Source: Gnetum montanum
Taxonomy: Eukaryota; Streptophyta; Gnetopsida; Gnetales; Gnetaceae
DNA length: 48,501 bases
Assembly: GCA_015680685.1 (NCBI GenBank)
Contig: MNCI01030046.1
Location: 567,974 to 616,474, forward strand
Reading direction: 5' to 3'
Positions 10,984-22,314 of this stretch are shown here, piece after piece (the stretch's first letter is position 1; the number at the start of each line of letters is the position of its first letter). Both the position numbers and the translations under genes were made by a program. The notes under the pieces were generated by a model that saw only the letters and a program-made list of their open reading frames with translations, made no database searches and was not told where the DNA came from.

Positions 10984-11078
10984 ATTTCATATTATTACCT
11001 ATCCTACTCTATTGTATGGATGTGTTGTTTNATTTCATATTATTACCTATCCTACTCTATTGTATGGATGTGTTGTTT
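10984..11078. repeat. 47-bp perfect direct repeat flanking an N at 11031
   Basis: 10984-11030 and 11032-11078 are identical with a single N between. It lies in the LINE at LLYGCVVWE, so the LINE protein would contain the segment twice if taken literally. It is an assembly join, not biology. Confidence 0.85.
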
Positions 11079-11111
11079 GGGAACTTGGACTTAGTGCTAA
11101 ACTTTGGAAAG

Positions 11112-11850
11112 ATATTAAAAGAGTGCAGAAAATTTTTCTTTTCGATGAGTTAAAGGTGAAGATGCAAATACCTTACTTAATATTATTATGTGGATGTGAT
11201 TTATTACTTTTAAAAATATAAACCTTGTGCCAATTTATTACATACATTCATAGCTGACATATCTTAAGGTAAGATAAATTCTCTAAAGCAATTCTTGAAG
11301 ATTTGTGAGATTGTGGTTGGTATTTACAAGGGACGTAATTGTTGAGAAAATGGAATATCTCATTGGAGGACGTGCAACAAAATCCAAAGCATATTCTATT
11401 AGTCAAGTAGAAGGTTTTGACATAGATATGGGCTAATGTGAAAGGCAAGAGGTAATTTTATTTACATCACATTAGATCTAAATATTAAAAGAGTGCAGAA
11501 AATTTTTCTTTTCGATGAGTTAAAGGTGAAGATGCAAATACCTTACTCAATATTATTATGTGGATGTGATTTATTACTTTTAAAAATAAAAATCTTGTGC
11601 CAATTGATTACATACATATATAGTTTGCATATCTTAAGGTAAGATAAATTCTCTAAAGTAATTCTTGAAGATTCATGAGAGTGTGGTTGGTATTTACAAG
11701 GGATGTAATGGTTGAGAAAATGGAATATCTCATTGGAGGACATGTAACAAAATCCAAAGCATATTCTATTAGTCAAGTAGAAGTTTTTGACATAGATATG
11801 GGCTAATGTGAAAGGCAAGAGGTAATTTTATTTACATCACATTAGATCTA
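11112..11850. repeat. 370-bp tandem duplication within the LINE
   Basis: Copies at 11112-11480 and 11482-11850 begin ATATTAAAAGAGTGCAG and end CATCACATTAGATCTA. They are very similar but differ at many scattered bases, unlike the N-flanking repeats. This is therefore a genuine duplication that has aged. It repeats part of the LINE C-terminal region. Confidence 0.9.
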
Positions 11851-12244
11851 ATAAACTAGATGTAGAGGCTCACAATCTTTTAGGTGCTATTTCCATCAAG
11901 TATCAAAATGCTATCAACAAGCTTCATTTAAGTTCTTATTATCTTAAAATTAAAAGTGGAAAATGGATTCAACTCCCTACGAAGAGTGCATTTGTAGGTT
12001 GTGCAAATTAAGAGCCATTGAAGATAAGTTACATGTGTTTCTTTCTTGTGTTATAACTACCCATTTGAGACAACATTATAATATTATAAGAAAAAAACTT
12101 GTATGATTTGTTTTTGATGCTCCCATTGGTGCTTGGTTAATTTGTAAAGTCTATCTTTATTTTTCATGAAAATGTAATATTTTTCCAATAGATCTTATGG
12201 GTCTTCGGATGTAACAAAGTTTCATTTCATTTCATTATTTATTT

Positions 12245-14987
12245 ATAAAAATGGGTACTTGACTCAATATCCAAAAAAGTGTAGAAGATATTTATTATAC
12301 AAAAATACAAAATATACAAATATTATTTTTCTAGTTTAGGGGATCCATATTGTGTAGAACTAACTCACCTTTCACCCCATGTATCTTTCTCGATGATTCG
12401 TTGACTACTCTAGGCTATTTGGATCGAAATGTAAGAGTCAAAACCCCTCAAATAAGAAAAGCTATTTTATTTTCCTATTCATGGAGCATAAAATTTTTGG
12501 ACCAAAGTCTCAAGATACAATCTATACAAAGGTCTTGAATTAAATAGCCAAAAATGTTTCGAATCTAGATAAGTCACAAATTTTCCAAAAATCTAGATAT
12601 TTTATATTTTATCCAAGAATATTCAAAGGCTAGGTCTTAGCTACCCTCATTACAAAAGGAATATATTGACAAGTATTGGAATAACCTTACTACTAACATT
12701 AAATTATCCTTGTGACCTCAAACAAGTTACTCATGGTCCAGTCTTTGCAATAGCCTTACTACTAACATCTTCAGTGACCGAGGCACCTACATCATTAGAA
12801 GGATAGGTCTTGACTATGCCTCATTGCACATCACTAAACTTAAATGCTCAATGTCATGGTCTCAACTAGTTTCCCAACATTATATGAACTTATGAATCAA
12901 AATCTAAGGTAGAAAATTTGTCTAAGCCCTTCTTTCCATGGGTTGGGTTCTATTAAGGAACACTCCACTACTGCATGTAGATAGAGGCATCTAAATGATT
13001 TGTAGCTCTGACTACTAATTGAGTAAACTTGATCAACTATATATTGTTTTATTATGTTTCAAATACTTAAGATTCTTGAAATAGCCAAAAGTTCATAATA
13101 GCTAAATTTCCACAAGAAATTTCATAAAATCCCATTTGTATCAAGGGCTAATCTAAGATAATCATAAAATATCCAAGAAACAAGTTGGGTAAAATTCCCA
13201 CATAATTTAGAAATTTACCAAAAGATTGAAAATGATTTGGACAAATTTACAATACAAATTTCCTTATAAAAACAAGCTTAAATTGACAAAAATGTGGTAG
13301 AGTCTTGACATAATAAATAAAATAATAAAAGAACAATGAAGAATCAGGAAGTAGAGAGGAAGAATAGAAAATCCACAAGGAAATAAGATAGTCACAAGAA
13401 AAGTAAAATAAATAAACTTTCTTAAAGTGTTGCAAGATCTTTCAAAGTCTTTTTATTGGCTTTCTTTCCCATCCAACATGCTTGTAATATATTTCACTTT
13501 GCTTTAAGCCTACATGCTAGAAACCTTTTACAAACCTAAAATGAAACACACTAAAGGCCAAAATCTATTTATAAGCAAAAGAATCACATGTAGTGTGACA
13601 TATGGCCCCTGACATGCATTTAGAAATTGAAGAAGTAGGCTTAAAATGGAAAAAAACTAGGCTGGTATTAGCTTCAAAATGAAGAAACTATATAGAAAAT
13701 GATTTCTATTTTTGAAAACCCCTAATGCACAAGGAAGAGAGGTGGTGAGAAAAAATTTGCAATGGGTATAACATACATATGTTATACATATCATGTACAT
13801 GTGTGTGTGTGTGTATTCTTATCTTTTTCTCTCTTCAACTATGTTTATGTGGCATGAAGCCACATTTATCTTTTTTTTTTTAACTAACTTTTATAACCTT
13901 TTTTCTGTTTCCATTTTATAAGTCCATTTTCTTATTTTATTTCCTAACTAATATCCTTAGGGTTTAAACACTTATAATAAGCACAGGTGAATTCTAAATC
14001 AAATTTCGTTTAAACTTATGAGATCCTTATCAAGTGCATTACATGTTTAGGATCATTATCATAAACCATAATGCTCATCCCAACAAGCAATGTCCCATGA
14101 AGGATGAGAGATGAGTGAAAGCCTAACCTCTTAGAGTGGCTGCACCTAAGCTCGAGCCTAGGTCTTTGACTTGAGAAATGAGTACCTTAGCATCATTCTA
14201 AACGATAATCCCTAAGTGCACTACACATTCACATACCGAAATCATATCTAAACATTGTTTATTATTGTCATACGTTTTTAATGCACAAACTTTTGCAGGA
14301 TTTTTAACAAACTAAAAATGCAATATCTCAAAAATTGTAACTTTGATTCTAGTGAACCAAAGGTTAAAACTAGTGTTTTTGAACATCCTAGACACATTAG
14401 TAAGATTAAATTCTAGGTAGGATACCATTCTAAAGTACTTCCTTTCTAAAGTTGATTAATGTGACATTTAATTATAATTAAAAAGAAACTTAGAATTCTA
14501 GTTTAATGATAAAAAGTAATAGGGGGTATGGCTTGGGTAGGATTATGGTTCAAAATGCTCTATGAACAGAGTATGATATAATCACATGTGCACAATAAGA
14601 ATAAAATATGCATAATAAAGAATAAATACGCATAATCAAATACTTGTAAAGATAGGATAACTAACTGAAAGAAAAACTTCTAGGGGTAATTGGATTTCAA
14701 CATTTAATCATAAAATATATGTAATATCTATTATTGAGCTCCAATATTAGTAAAAGCAAAAAATATAAAACTTTAACAAAATACTCTAGTAATCATATTG
14801 TATTTACTTATATAGGATGATACCAACATCATTAACAAAAATAATAACACTAACAACAATAATATACTTTGGTTATTTAGTTTATAAAAATAGAATTAAC
14901 ATATTAAAATATCCCTAAAAACATTAAATAATTAAATGCATGCAATAAATTAAATAGTTAGACCTATGCAAATTTTAGGATATGACA
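12245..14987. other. Right part of element B, non-coding
   Basis: AT-rich, with no family motifs in any frame. It contains a (GT)7 run at 13801-13814 next to an ATACATATGTTATACATATCATGTACAT palindrome-rich patch, and a final ATTAAATGCATGCAATAAATT stretch before the CA end at 14987. Confidence 0.5.
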
Positions 14988-16975
14988 AGAGTCATCATGG
15001 CTAAATTAATGATAGTTGCTTATGAAGAAGATAGAGTGCATGGTATCCACATTAAAGTAGAACTACTCAATTGAAGGGAAGACTTAAAGAAGTGATTTCC
15101 TTCTTAAATGCATCATTAGAATTGATATAAGCAAGCAAGAAGACATGAAAATTAAAATAACTAGTTCAACTAGGGTAAGAAAAAAAGGCCAAGTCATGTA
15201 AGGAAAATAGGCCTATCAAGGTAATCAAGCTAACTGCCCTCCTTCTATAGCCTATGGGATACACTGTCACCATTATAACAAGATGGGACACATTTACCGA
15301 ATTCATCTAGACTTCAAGGGAGGTGCAACACAAGGTTACAACCATGCCAGGATCTATGCATTGCTAGATGAACCTTTGCATGAGCAATCCAACACTATCA
15401 TGGAATTTGAAGGTACTATATTAAATGAAAGATTATCTACTTTATATGATCCTAATGTCATCCATTCTTTCATTGATTTGACTTTTGTAACTACATTAAG
15501 ACTTTCATATACTTGGGCAATTCCATTCTAATTTAGTTGGTTGGTTAGAATAATATGGTCAAAAATATATGTCATGATGTATTATTGTGCCTGGTACCCT
15601 TCTTGTAATGAAAAAGATGGCCTACATTCGTAGAAACTATTCAAACTTCAAGGGAGATGCAATGCAAGGTGGCAACCATGCTAAGATCTATGCATTGTTA
15701 GATGAATCTTTGGATCAACATTCCAGAACCATCATGGAATTTTAGGGTACTATATTAAATGAAAGATTATCTATTTTGCACAATTTCATTGTGATCCATT
15801 CTTTCATTAATCCCTCTCTTGTAACTAAATTAAGACTTCAATATATCTCTTTAGGTAATTTCATTTTAAATCATTCAGTTAGAATTATGTGGTCAAAGAA
15901 GTATGACATGATGCACCATTGTGCATTCAAAATGTAGTTATACCTAGTACCCTACCCATGATAAAGCTAGGGGGCTATGAAATAATCTAAAGGATGGATT
16001 GGTTAAGTCTATATGAAGGTAAACTTGATTTTAAGGATAAAACCCTCTATTTAAGGTTACCTAAAAATCAAGAAGTTGTAATCTAAATTCATAAAAGAGC
16101 CATTAAATTGGATCTCATCTCTTCCAATTCCTTCAAGTACATGATAAAGAAAGGACATAGTTGCTTGATGCTCACTACTCCAACATTAAAACTTCAAAGA
16201 TTCTAATAGTGAACTTGTTTTTGGATGTTTTTTAGAAACAACTTTCTAGTCTACGTTCAAAATGAATCATTAAGTTTAAGATTTCTCTCAAGCTTGGAAC
16301 AAAGCCTATCTATAAAGCTTCTTACAAAATCTCCTTTATTGAGTTAGCATAATTAAAGATTCAGGTGCAAGAGTTGCTAGACAAAGATTTGATTAGATTG
16401 AATGTTTCAACTTGGGAAGCCTCAGTCTTGTTTGTGAAGAAGAAAGATGGTGCACTTAGACGATGCATTAATTACAAGTAGGTAAACTAAGTAATCATAC
16501 AAAACAAGAATCTTCTTCCCCATATTAAGGAATTTTTTGACTAGCTAAGCGGTGCTACAATATTCTTCAAGATTGATCTCGAATCAAGCTACAATTAGTT
16601 AAAGATAAAGGATAAGTACATACCTAAGACAAATTTGAGAACTAGGTGTGGACACTACAAATTCCTCATGGTTCCCTTTAAACTCACAAATTAGCCTATA
16701 GTCTTCATGAACCTGATGCACAACATTTTGCAATCCTATTTGGATAAGTTTATCATATTCTTAATTGATAACATTCTTATCTACTTAAAAATGAAAAAAC
16801 GTTTTGTAGAAAGAAGTGCAGTTCCTAGCTAATGTGGTCTCAAAAGCAAACATTATTATAGATCCAACAAAGACTAAGAAAATTTTGGATTAGCCTAAGC
16901 CAACCATGATCAACAAAATAAGATGTTTTTTAGGTTTTTTAACATCTCAAGAAAATTCACGTGTCAAATAAAAAT
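14988..16975 (+). pseudogene. Ty3/gypsy element A: gag end, protease region and reverse transcriptase
   Basis: The segment resumes the gag frame with VIMAKLMIVAYEEDRVH. A damaged zinc knuckle follows (CHHYNKMGHIYRIH; two cysteines lost), then a protease-like region with YDPNVIHSFI in place of the D-S-G-A-T-H-S-F-I signature, so the catalytic aspartate context is degraded. RT motifs begin near 16363: QELLDKDLIRLN, ASVLFVKKKDGALRRCINYK, FFKIDLESSY, then LIDNILIYL where F-I-D-D-I-L-V-Y is expected, so the second catalytic aspartate is asparagine. IRCFLGFL marks the RT thumb near 16920. RNase H and integrase are not seen. Many in-frame stops show a dead element. Confidence 0.75.
15311..15975. repeat. 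334-bp tandem duplication across element A's zinc-knuckle/protease region
   Basis: Copies start at ACTTCAAGGG (15311 and 15645) and share GGATCTATGCATTG, ACTATATTAAATGAAAGATTATC and ATCCATTCTTTCATT blocks. They are diverged, so the duplication is old. Confidence 0.8.
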
Positions 16976-17559
16976 CTTGGTAGCCAAAATATGCATTGTA
17001 ATTTGATAGGAATTTAGGAGAAGAATCAATTGTCTTGTTTTCTCATAAAAAATCCTACTCTATGGCCTTGTTTTGGAAATAATTTTGGACTATTTTAATA
17101 TGTAAAGTGAAATTTAAATCCCACATGCTGTGAATTTCATTTATGCTAGCATGTGAGGGTCAAAATGCGAAATACACTATTAGTTTGCAGCACAAAAGTC
17201 AAACATTTTGGTGGCCCATATGCTACAATTACACTACCAAAACATGACGGAAAAAGTCAAAAATGTTGATGACCCATACGTTGCACATTTTGGCCATGAA
17301 AAAGACCCAAAAATATGATGTAATGCTCTAGAAAGCATATGGGAGTGTAAAAAGTGCTAGCACAACAAATTCAAGGCCTATTTATACCAAATTCTACNAA
17401 GTGCTAGCACAACAAATTCAAGGCCTATTTATACCAAATTCTACATAGTTTTTAGGACTTTTGGGAAAATCATATTTTTGACAAGAAATAGTAGAGCATC
17501 GTCACAGATTTTCGTAGCCTTTTGTAGCCTTTCAATGTAGATTTCTAGAAATGAAGAGA
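16976..17559. other. Non-coding stretch between element A and the copia element
   Basis: No coding motifs. It contains a diverged 61-bp tandem pair starting AAAAGTCAAA (17193 and 17254) with GGCCCATATGCTAC / GACCCATACGTTGC, and the N join at 17398. Confidence 0.5.
17352..17444. repeat. 46-bp perfect direct repeat flanking an N at 17398
   Basis: 17352-17397 and 17399-17444 are identical on both sides of the single N. Read as an unmerged contig overlap. Confidence 0.85.
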
Positions 17560-17564
17560 CTTTG

Positions 17565-17880
17565 TGTAGAATTATTCTAGGCATTAATCTCTTTGATTTT
17601 TTATTTTATTTGCTATTTTAGAAATATAGGGGATTCGGTTTTATCTTTGACTGAAACTTATGAGGCATTATTAGAAGGTGTCTTTGTTTTCTTATTTTGT
17701 TAAATATTAGTTATCAACTTTCCATATACTTTTCCTACTCTTTTTATCAACTTTCCTTGTACTTTCCCTCTTCTTTAGGAAAGTTGTTTCTTATACTCAT
17801 TATATATAGTCTATACAGCTATAATGAAAAATGTAGTGAGAATTCTTATTCTTCATAGAATTCCACATTAAAATTTTACA
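17565..17880 (+). repeat. 5' LTR of the copia element
   Basis: 316 bp, from TGTAGAATTATTCTAGG to AAAATTTTACA. It contains a TATATATAG box late in the LTR (near 17801) and a 28-bp segment ending in GTCTATACAGCTATAATG that the 3' LTR lacks. Confidence 0.9.
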
Positions 17881-17892
17881 TAGTATCAAAGC
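17881..17892 (+). promoter_or_regulatory. Primer-binding site of the copia element
   Basis: TAGTATCAAAGC directly follows the LTR. It matches the plant initiator-methionine tRNA site TGGTATCAGAGC at 10 of 12 positions. Confidence 0.8.
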
Positions 17893-17910
17893 CATCTTTG
17901 AAAATTTTCA

Positions 17911-18900
17911 ATGGTTGCCGATAAGGGAGTCTCATCTACAGGAAATCATCATCCTGAGCTCTATCAACCAATTGGGTGTCGTTGATCACTTATCTTTTGT
18001 CATCATTGGCCACAAGCTTAATGGCTAGAATTATCTCACCTAGTCACAATCCATTTTAATCTTTATCACCAATAAAGGTAAAGATGAATACCTTACTAAT
18101 GAAGTAATCCAACTAAAGAAGGAAGATGCATCCTTTCAAGCATGGAAGATAGAGAATAATTTGGTTCAGTCATGGCTTCTCAATTCCATGATGAAAGAGA
18201 TGAGAGAAATTTTTTTCCTATATGAAAAAATAGTAGAAATTTGGAAAGTCGCTAAGGAGGCATACTCACACATCCAAGTTGTTCGAGATTGAGAGTATTC
18301 TTCATGATTAATGACAAGGAGATCTCAACGTCACACAATACTTGAACATTCTCACCTGTCATTGGTAATAATTAGACATGTTCCAAGAATATATATGAAA
18401 GTGTCCTGATGATGTTGTGTATTACAAGAAGATTGTTGAAGAAGCATGCCTATACAAGTTCTTAATTGACCTAAATAAGAACTTGGATGACGTTTGTGGA
18501 TGGATTTTATCAAAGAGCCCTCTACCAAGTCTTCGCGAAGCATTTGTTGATGTCTGACATGAAGAGAGATGCAAGAAGATCATGATGGGAAAGCAAGGCA
18601 CATCTAATAATTTCAAAGATTTTGCAATGGTGACTTATGGAGGATAGCCACCATTCAACGATGGAAAGCAGAAGAAGGAGAGGCCTAAATGTGACCATTT
18701 TCACAAACTTGGTTACACAAAGGATTAGTGTTGGGAATTACATGACAAACCTGATGATGTTAAATTTGCTGCTCAGAAGGATAACAGAGGAAATTTGACC
18801 ACAACTGAGAAAAAATTAGAAATCACTGAAACCACTCTCTTTAGCAAAGAACAACTTGAATTACTCCAAAAATTTTTCGAGTAGTAGCAAACTAGTTCAT
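17911..18900 (+). pseudogene. Copia gag (UBN2-type) with zinc knuckle
   Basis: Broken frames give INQLGVVDHLSFVIIGHKLNG, then NKGKDEYLTNEVIQLKKEDA, SFQAWKIENNLVQSWLLNSM, EIWKVAKEAYSHI, DLNKNLDDVCGWILSKSPLP and a final knuckle CDHFHKLGYTKD-stop-CWELHDKP. This is the usual copia gag pattern of a capsid-like UBN2 domain and one CCHC knuckle that packages RNA. In the knuckle the second cysteine is phenylalanine, the histidine is tyrosine and a glutamine is a stop (18690-18735). At least ten stops or frame changes interrupt it. Confidence 0.8.
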
Positions 18901-18959
18901 CCTCCTCTCTCATAGTCACCAGATTTGTTGCTCATAGAGGTAAAATCATGCATGCTTTC

Positions 18960-20100
18960 AATGTTAAAGGAAAAAATTCTACTATTTGGATAGTTGACTT
19001 TGGGGCATATGATCATATGACTGGAGACTCATGGTTATTTATTGAAATCAATCCATGTAAGGAGAAGTGGCATGTTTGAATTGCTAATGGAATGCATTCT
19101 CAAGTGGCTGGAATTGGAACAATGAAATTAATCGAGGATTTGACACTTCGCTCGATTTTGTTTGTTCCAAAGTTGCATTGCAATTTTTTATCTATCAATA
19201 AACTTACATAGGATTATAATTGTGTCACTAAATTTTTCAAAAACTTGTGTGATTTTCAAGATATGGATATGGGGAGGATGATTGGTATGGCTAAGGAAAG
19301 TGTGGGGTTATACCTAATCACAAGCAATAACTCTATGCATGGACAAGCTCTAAAAGTTGGTAGTCTATGTTTTCAAGATTCATATTCTAGTGTTTTTGTT
19401 TCTCATTTGAATAATGAAGTCATGCTATGGCACTTTCGTTTAGGTCATTCCATGTTTTTGTATCTTGAAATATTTTTTTCATCATTTTTCAAGAGTAAAA
19501 ATCCAAATTTGTTCTAATGTGAAGTATGTCAATTTTCAAAGCATACACGAAGTTCATTTCTAAATGAATCATACAAACCTTCTCGTCCCTTTTCAATGAT
19601 TCATAGTGATGTGTGAGATCCCTCTTGGGTAAAACATCTTTCAAGATCCTAATGGTTTGTGTCATTCATTGATGATCAAACTTACATGACATGGGTATAT
19701 CTCTTAAAAGGAAAATCCAAAGTTGATCAAGTCTTCAAAAATTTCAACATCATGATTCAAACTCAATTTCAAACCAAAATTAAAATTCTCAAAACAGAAA
19801 ATGGCAAAGAATATTTTAAGTTTGTTTTGGAAGAATATTTATTGAGTCAAAGAATCATTCATCAGAGTTCCTATGTTGACACTCCATAACAAAATGGCAT
19901 TGCAGAATGAAAAAATAGACATCTTCTTGAAGTTGCCTAGTCGTTAATGTTTTCAACCAATGTTCCTAAATAATTATGGGGAGATGCCATCCTCATTGCA
20001 TCATTTTTGATAAATCAAATGCCTTCTCATGTTCTCAAGTTCTAGACCACTACAAACACTCTTGAAATATCACCCTTCCTCTCAGCTTGTGTCTACCATT
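18960..20100 (+). pseudogene. Copia protease and integrase
   Basis: The protease site reads IWIVDFGAYDHMTG, where D-S/T-G-A is expected, so the residue after the aspartate is changed. The integrase zinc motif is seen as LWHFRLGH...CEVCQFSKH. The catalytic core follows with IHSDV, FIDDQTYMTWVYLLK and LKTENGKEYF (the second aspartate position is glutamate), then HQSSYVDTP-stop-QNGIAE-stop-KNRH. The two stops there stand for a glutamine and an arginine. Past 20000 the frame decays further. Confidence 0.85.
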
Positions 20101-20190
20101 CCACTCAAAATTTTTGGATGCTCAACTTTTGTCCACATCCACTGACAAAATTAAGGGAAGTTAGACCCATGAACAATCAAATGTATTTTC

Positions 20191-20703
20191 TTGGGATATT
20201 CATCAAATCAAAATGGGTACAAGTGTTATTCCCCAATCAAAAAATGGTATTATCACTTCATGGATGTCTCTTTCTTTAAAAATCAACCCTTTTATCCCAA
20301 TACTACCATTCAGTGGGAGAGTGGATATAATAAGGAATGCCTATCTTGGGATGTTGAGAATGATTTAGAATTCCCTCATAACATCGAAATTCCTATAGTT
20401 TTCACTTTTGAACATGTCAACCAAGCCTCCCAATTTACTCTACCCAAGCCCACTTCTCAAGAGCCTAACCCTAAGTTTAACCCTTCTTTGGACTCACTAA
20501 TGAATAATGAGCTAAGTTTCCATTCCAAGAGAGGAAGTGCACAACGTCAAAGAGAACCTTCAACTTCTCTTGAACTCATCCAAAAGTCCAACTCAGATTC
20601 ATTAAATGAAGATAACACAATTTTTGAGATTGTTACTAGTGATACTCTTGATGATTTGGGTTGGCCAATTACTCTAAGGAAGGTGGTTAGCTCATGCACT
20701 TAG
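20191..20703 (+). pseudogene. Copia integrase C-terminus and linker to RT
   Basis: An open 170-aa stretch starts MGYSSNQNGYKCYSP and continues YYHFMDVSFFKNQPF, which matches the conserved G-Y-S...KGYKCY-P...R-Y...DVTFFE block at the end of copia integrase. A low-conservation acidic and serine-rich linker follows to residue 170. It ends at a TAG just before the RT region. Confidence 0.7.
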
Positions 20704-20763
20704 CATCCTATTTGTAATTATGTCTCTTACTCTAAATTTTCACCAAATTTCTAGGCCTTTTTC

Positions 20764-22290
20764 ATGAATTTGGATGCTATACAGGTTTCTACTAATGTCC
20801 AAGAAGTGCTCAAAAATCACTTATGGAAGGTAGAAGTTCTTGAGGAGATTCAAGCTCTTAAAAAGAATCAAACATGGGAGATAATTGATTTGCCTCCAGG
20901 AAAAAGTCCAATTGGGTGCAAATGGATATTCATAGTGAAGTATAAGGAAGATGGAAGTGTTGAAAGATACAAAGCTCACCTCGTTGCAAAAGGTTTTACT
21001 CAGTCTTATGGCATTGACTATCAAGAAACATTTGCTCCTGTAGCCAAGCTTAACATTGTCAGGGTTCTCTTGTCTCTTGTTGCCAACCTTGATTGGCCAC
21101 TATTTCAGTTAGATGTGAAGAATTCTTTCCTAAATGGAGACCTGGAAGAGGATGTATACATGAAAATTCCTCCAAGGTTTGAGATGCACACTATAAGGAA
21201 TCAAGTATACAAGTTGAAAAGGTCTCTATATGGTCTTAAACAATCTCCAAGAGCTTGGTTTGATAGATTTACAAAGCTGGTGAAGTTGCATAGATACTCC
21301 CAAAGCCAAGCCGATCATACCTTGTTCATAAAAAGGTCCACAATTATTAAGGTATCTATCCTAATAGTTTATGTTGATGATATAATTGTTACTAGTGATT
21401 TCATAGAGGAGATGACTAACTTGAAGAAGCCTCTTGCCAAAGAATTTGAGATCAAAGATCTAAAAAATCTTAAATATTTTCTAGGTATGGAGGTGGCTAG
21501 ATCAAGGAGTGGAATTTCTATATCTTAGAGGAAGTATGTTCTGGATTTTCTTGAAGAATGTGGGATATTGGGATGTAAGCTAGCAAACACTCCAATGGAG
21601 GTCACTAAATTGGGGATCATAGAAAAGGGGGCTCCTATTGATAGGGGTTGATATCAATGGTTAGTTGGTAGATTAATCTATCTCACATAATCATCTCGAC
21701 ATTGGATTCTCCATTAGTGTTGTGAGCCAATTCATGAATGACCCAAGAGAAGAACACTTTGAAGCGGTCTACAGAATTCCAAGATATTTAAAGTTGATGC
21801 CAGGAAAAGGAAAACTTTTCAATAACTGCTCAAGCCAAGGGGTAGAGATCTTGGGTAGGTTTCATGACTAATCAAAGATCTACATTAGCTTATTACACCT
21901 ATGTTTAGGATAATCTTGTTACTTGGAGAAGAAAAAAGCAATTTGTGGTATCAAGGAGTAGTGTAGAAGCTGAATTTTGTGCTATGGTCCATGGTATTTG
22001 TGAAGGAATTTGGATTAGAAGACTACTTGAAGAACTTAAAGTTAAGATTGAAGAACTGATGAAGCTTCTATGTGATAACCAATCAATAATCAGTATAGCC
22101 AAGAATCCAATTCATCATGATAAGACTAAACATGTGGAGATTGTTTAAGACTTCATCAAAGAAAAGATTGAAGGCAATGTCATCTAGTTAGTCTACACAC
22201 CAACAAGTTCTCAAATTGCTGATATTCTAACAAAAGCGTTACCTAGAAAATGTTTCGAAGAGTTAGGTTCCAAGCTCAGGATGAACAATA
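20764..22290 (+). pseudogene. Copia reverse transcriptase and RNase H
   Basis: A 254-aa frame (20764-21528) covers most of the RT: KNQTWEIIDLPPGKSPIGCK, AKGFTQSYGIDYQETFAPVA, FQLDVKNSFLNGDLEEDVYM, SLYGLKQSPRAWFDRF, and an intact catalytic YVDD at 21370-21381. A TAG at 21526-21528 replaces the glutamine of the SISQRKY motif. After it come VLDFLEECGI, NTPME and the RNase H blocks WRRKKQFVVSRSSVEAEF, LLCDNQSIISIAKNPIHHDK and TPTSSQIADILTKALP. Further stops and shifts lie between. The RT core is the best-kept part of the element but cannot be made as a whole polyprotein. Confidence 0.9.
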
Positions 22291-22305
22291 TTTTTAGCCT
22301 GGCTT

Positions 22306-22314
22306 GAGGAGGAG
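22306..22314 (+). promoter_or_regulatory. Polypurine tract of the copia element
   Basis: GAGGAGGAG lies immediately upstream of the 3' LTR at 22315, the standard plus-strand primer position. Confidence 0.75.

Larger units (their letters stand above)
10381..12230 (+). mobile_element. 5'-truncated LINE nested in element B
   Basis: Translation in pieces gives LKFTLEEVTKDIKKLSPGTT, HREI, LNLAMELEVNQHWKTS, then YADDVVLIS (the catalytic YADD box), LLGLIYMNN and PTLLYGCVVWELGLS, and further on CKLRAIEDKLHVFLSC. These follow the order of a LINE reverse transcriptase and its C-terminal region. The palm between HWKTS and YADD is missing, an internal deletion of roughly 100 codons or more. The 3' end is GTAACAAAGTTTCATTTCATT, with an ATTTC-type short-repeat tail. 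A 14-bp target duplication TTCATTATTTATTT lies at 10367-10380 and 12231-12244, although its first bases may overlap the tail. An N at 10643, just before the YADD box, is a plain ambiguous base. Stops make it dead. Confidence 0.75.
9695..14987. mobile_element. Element B: 5.3 kb TG...CA insertion splitting element A's gag
   Basis: The insertion begins TGTAATGCCCC and ends GGATATGACA, which are LTR-like termini. It is flanked by AGAGA (9690-9694) and AGAGT (14988-14992), a 5-bp target-site duplication with one mismatch. Counting one copy of the target site, the gag reading frame on the left continues in the same frame on the right, so the borders are well supported. Removing the nested LINE and its target duplication leaves about 3.4 kb. 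I found no gag-pol coding and no second copy of its ends inside, so it is either a very long solo LTR or a non-coding, non-autonomous element. Strand is not determined. Confidence 0.65.

Noticed and set aside
11248-11818. Pair of similar minus-strand ORFs (MPFTLAHIYVK...)
   Set aside because: They are antisense to the duplicated LINE segment; the recognised LINE motifs are on the plus strand.
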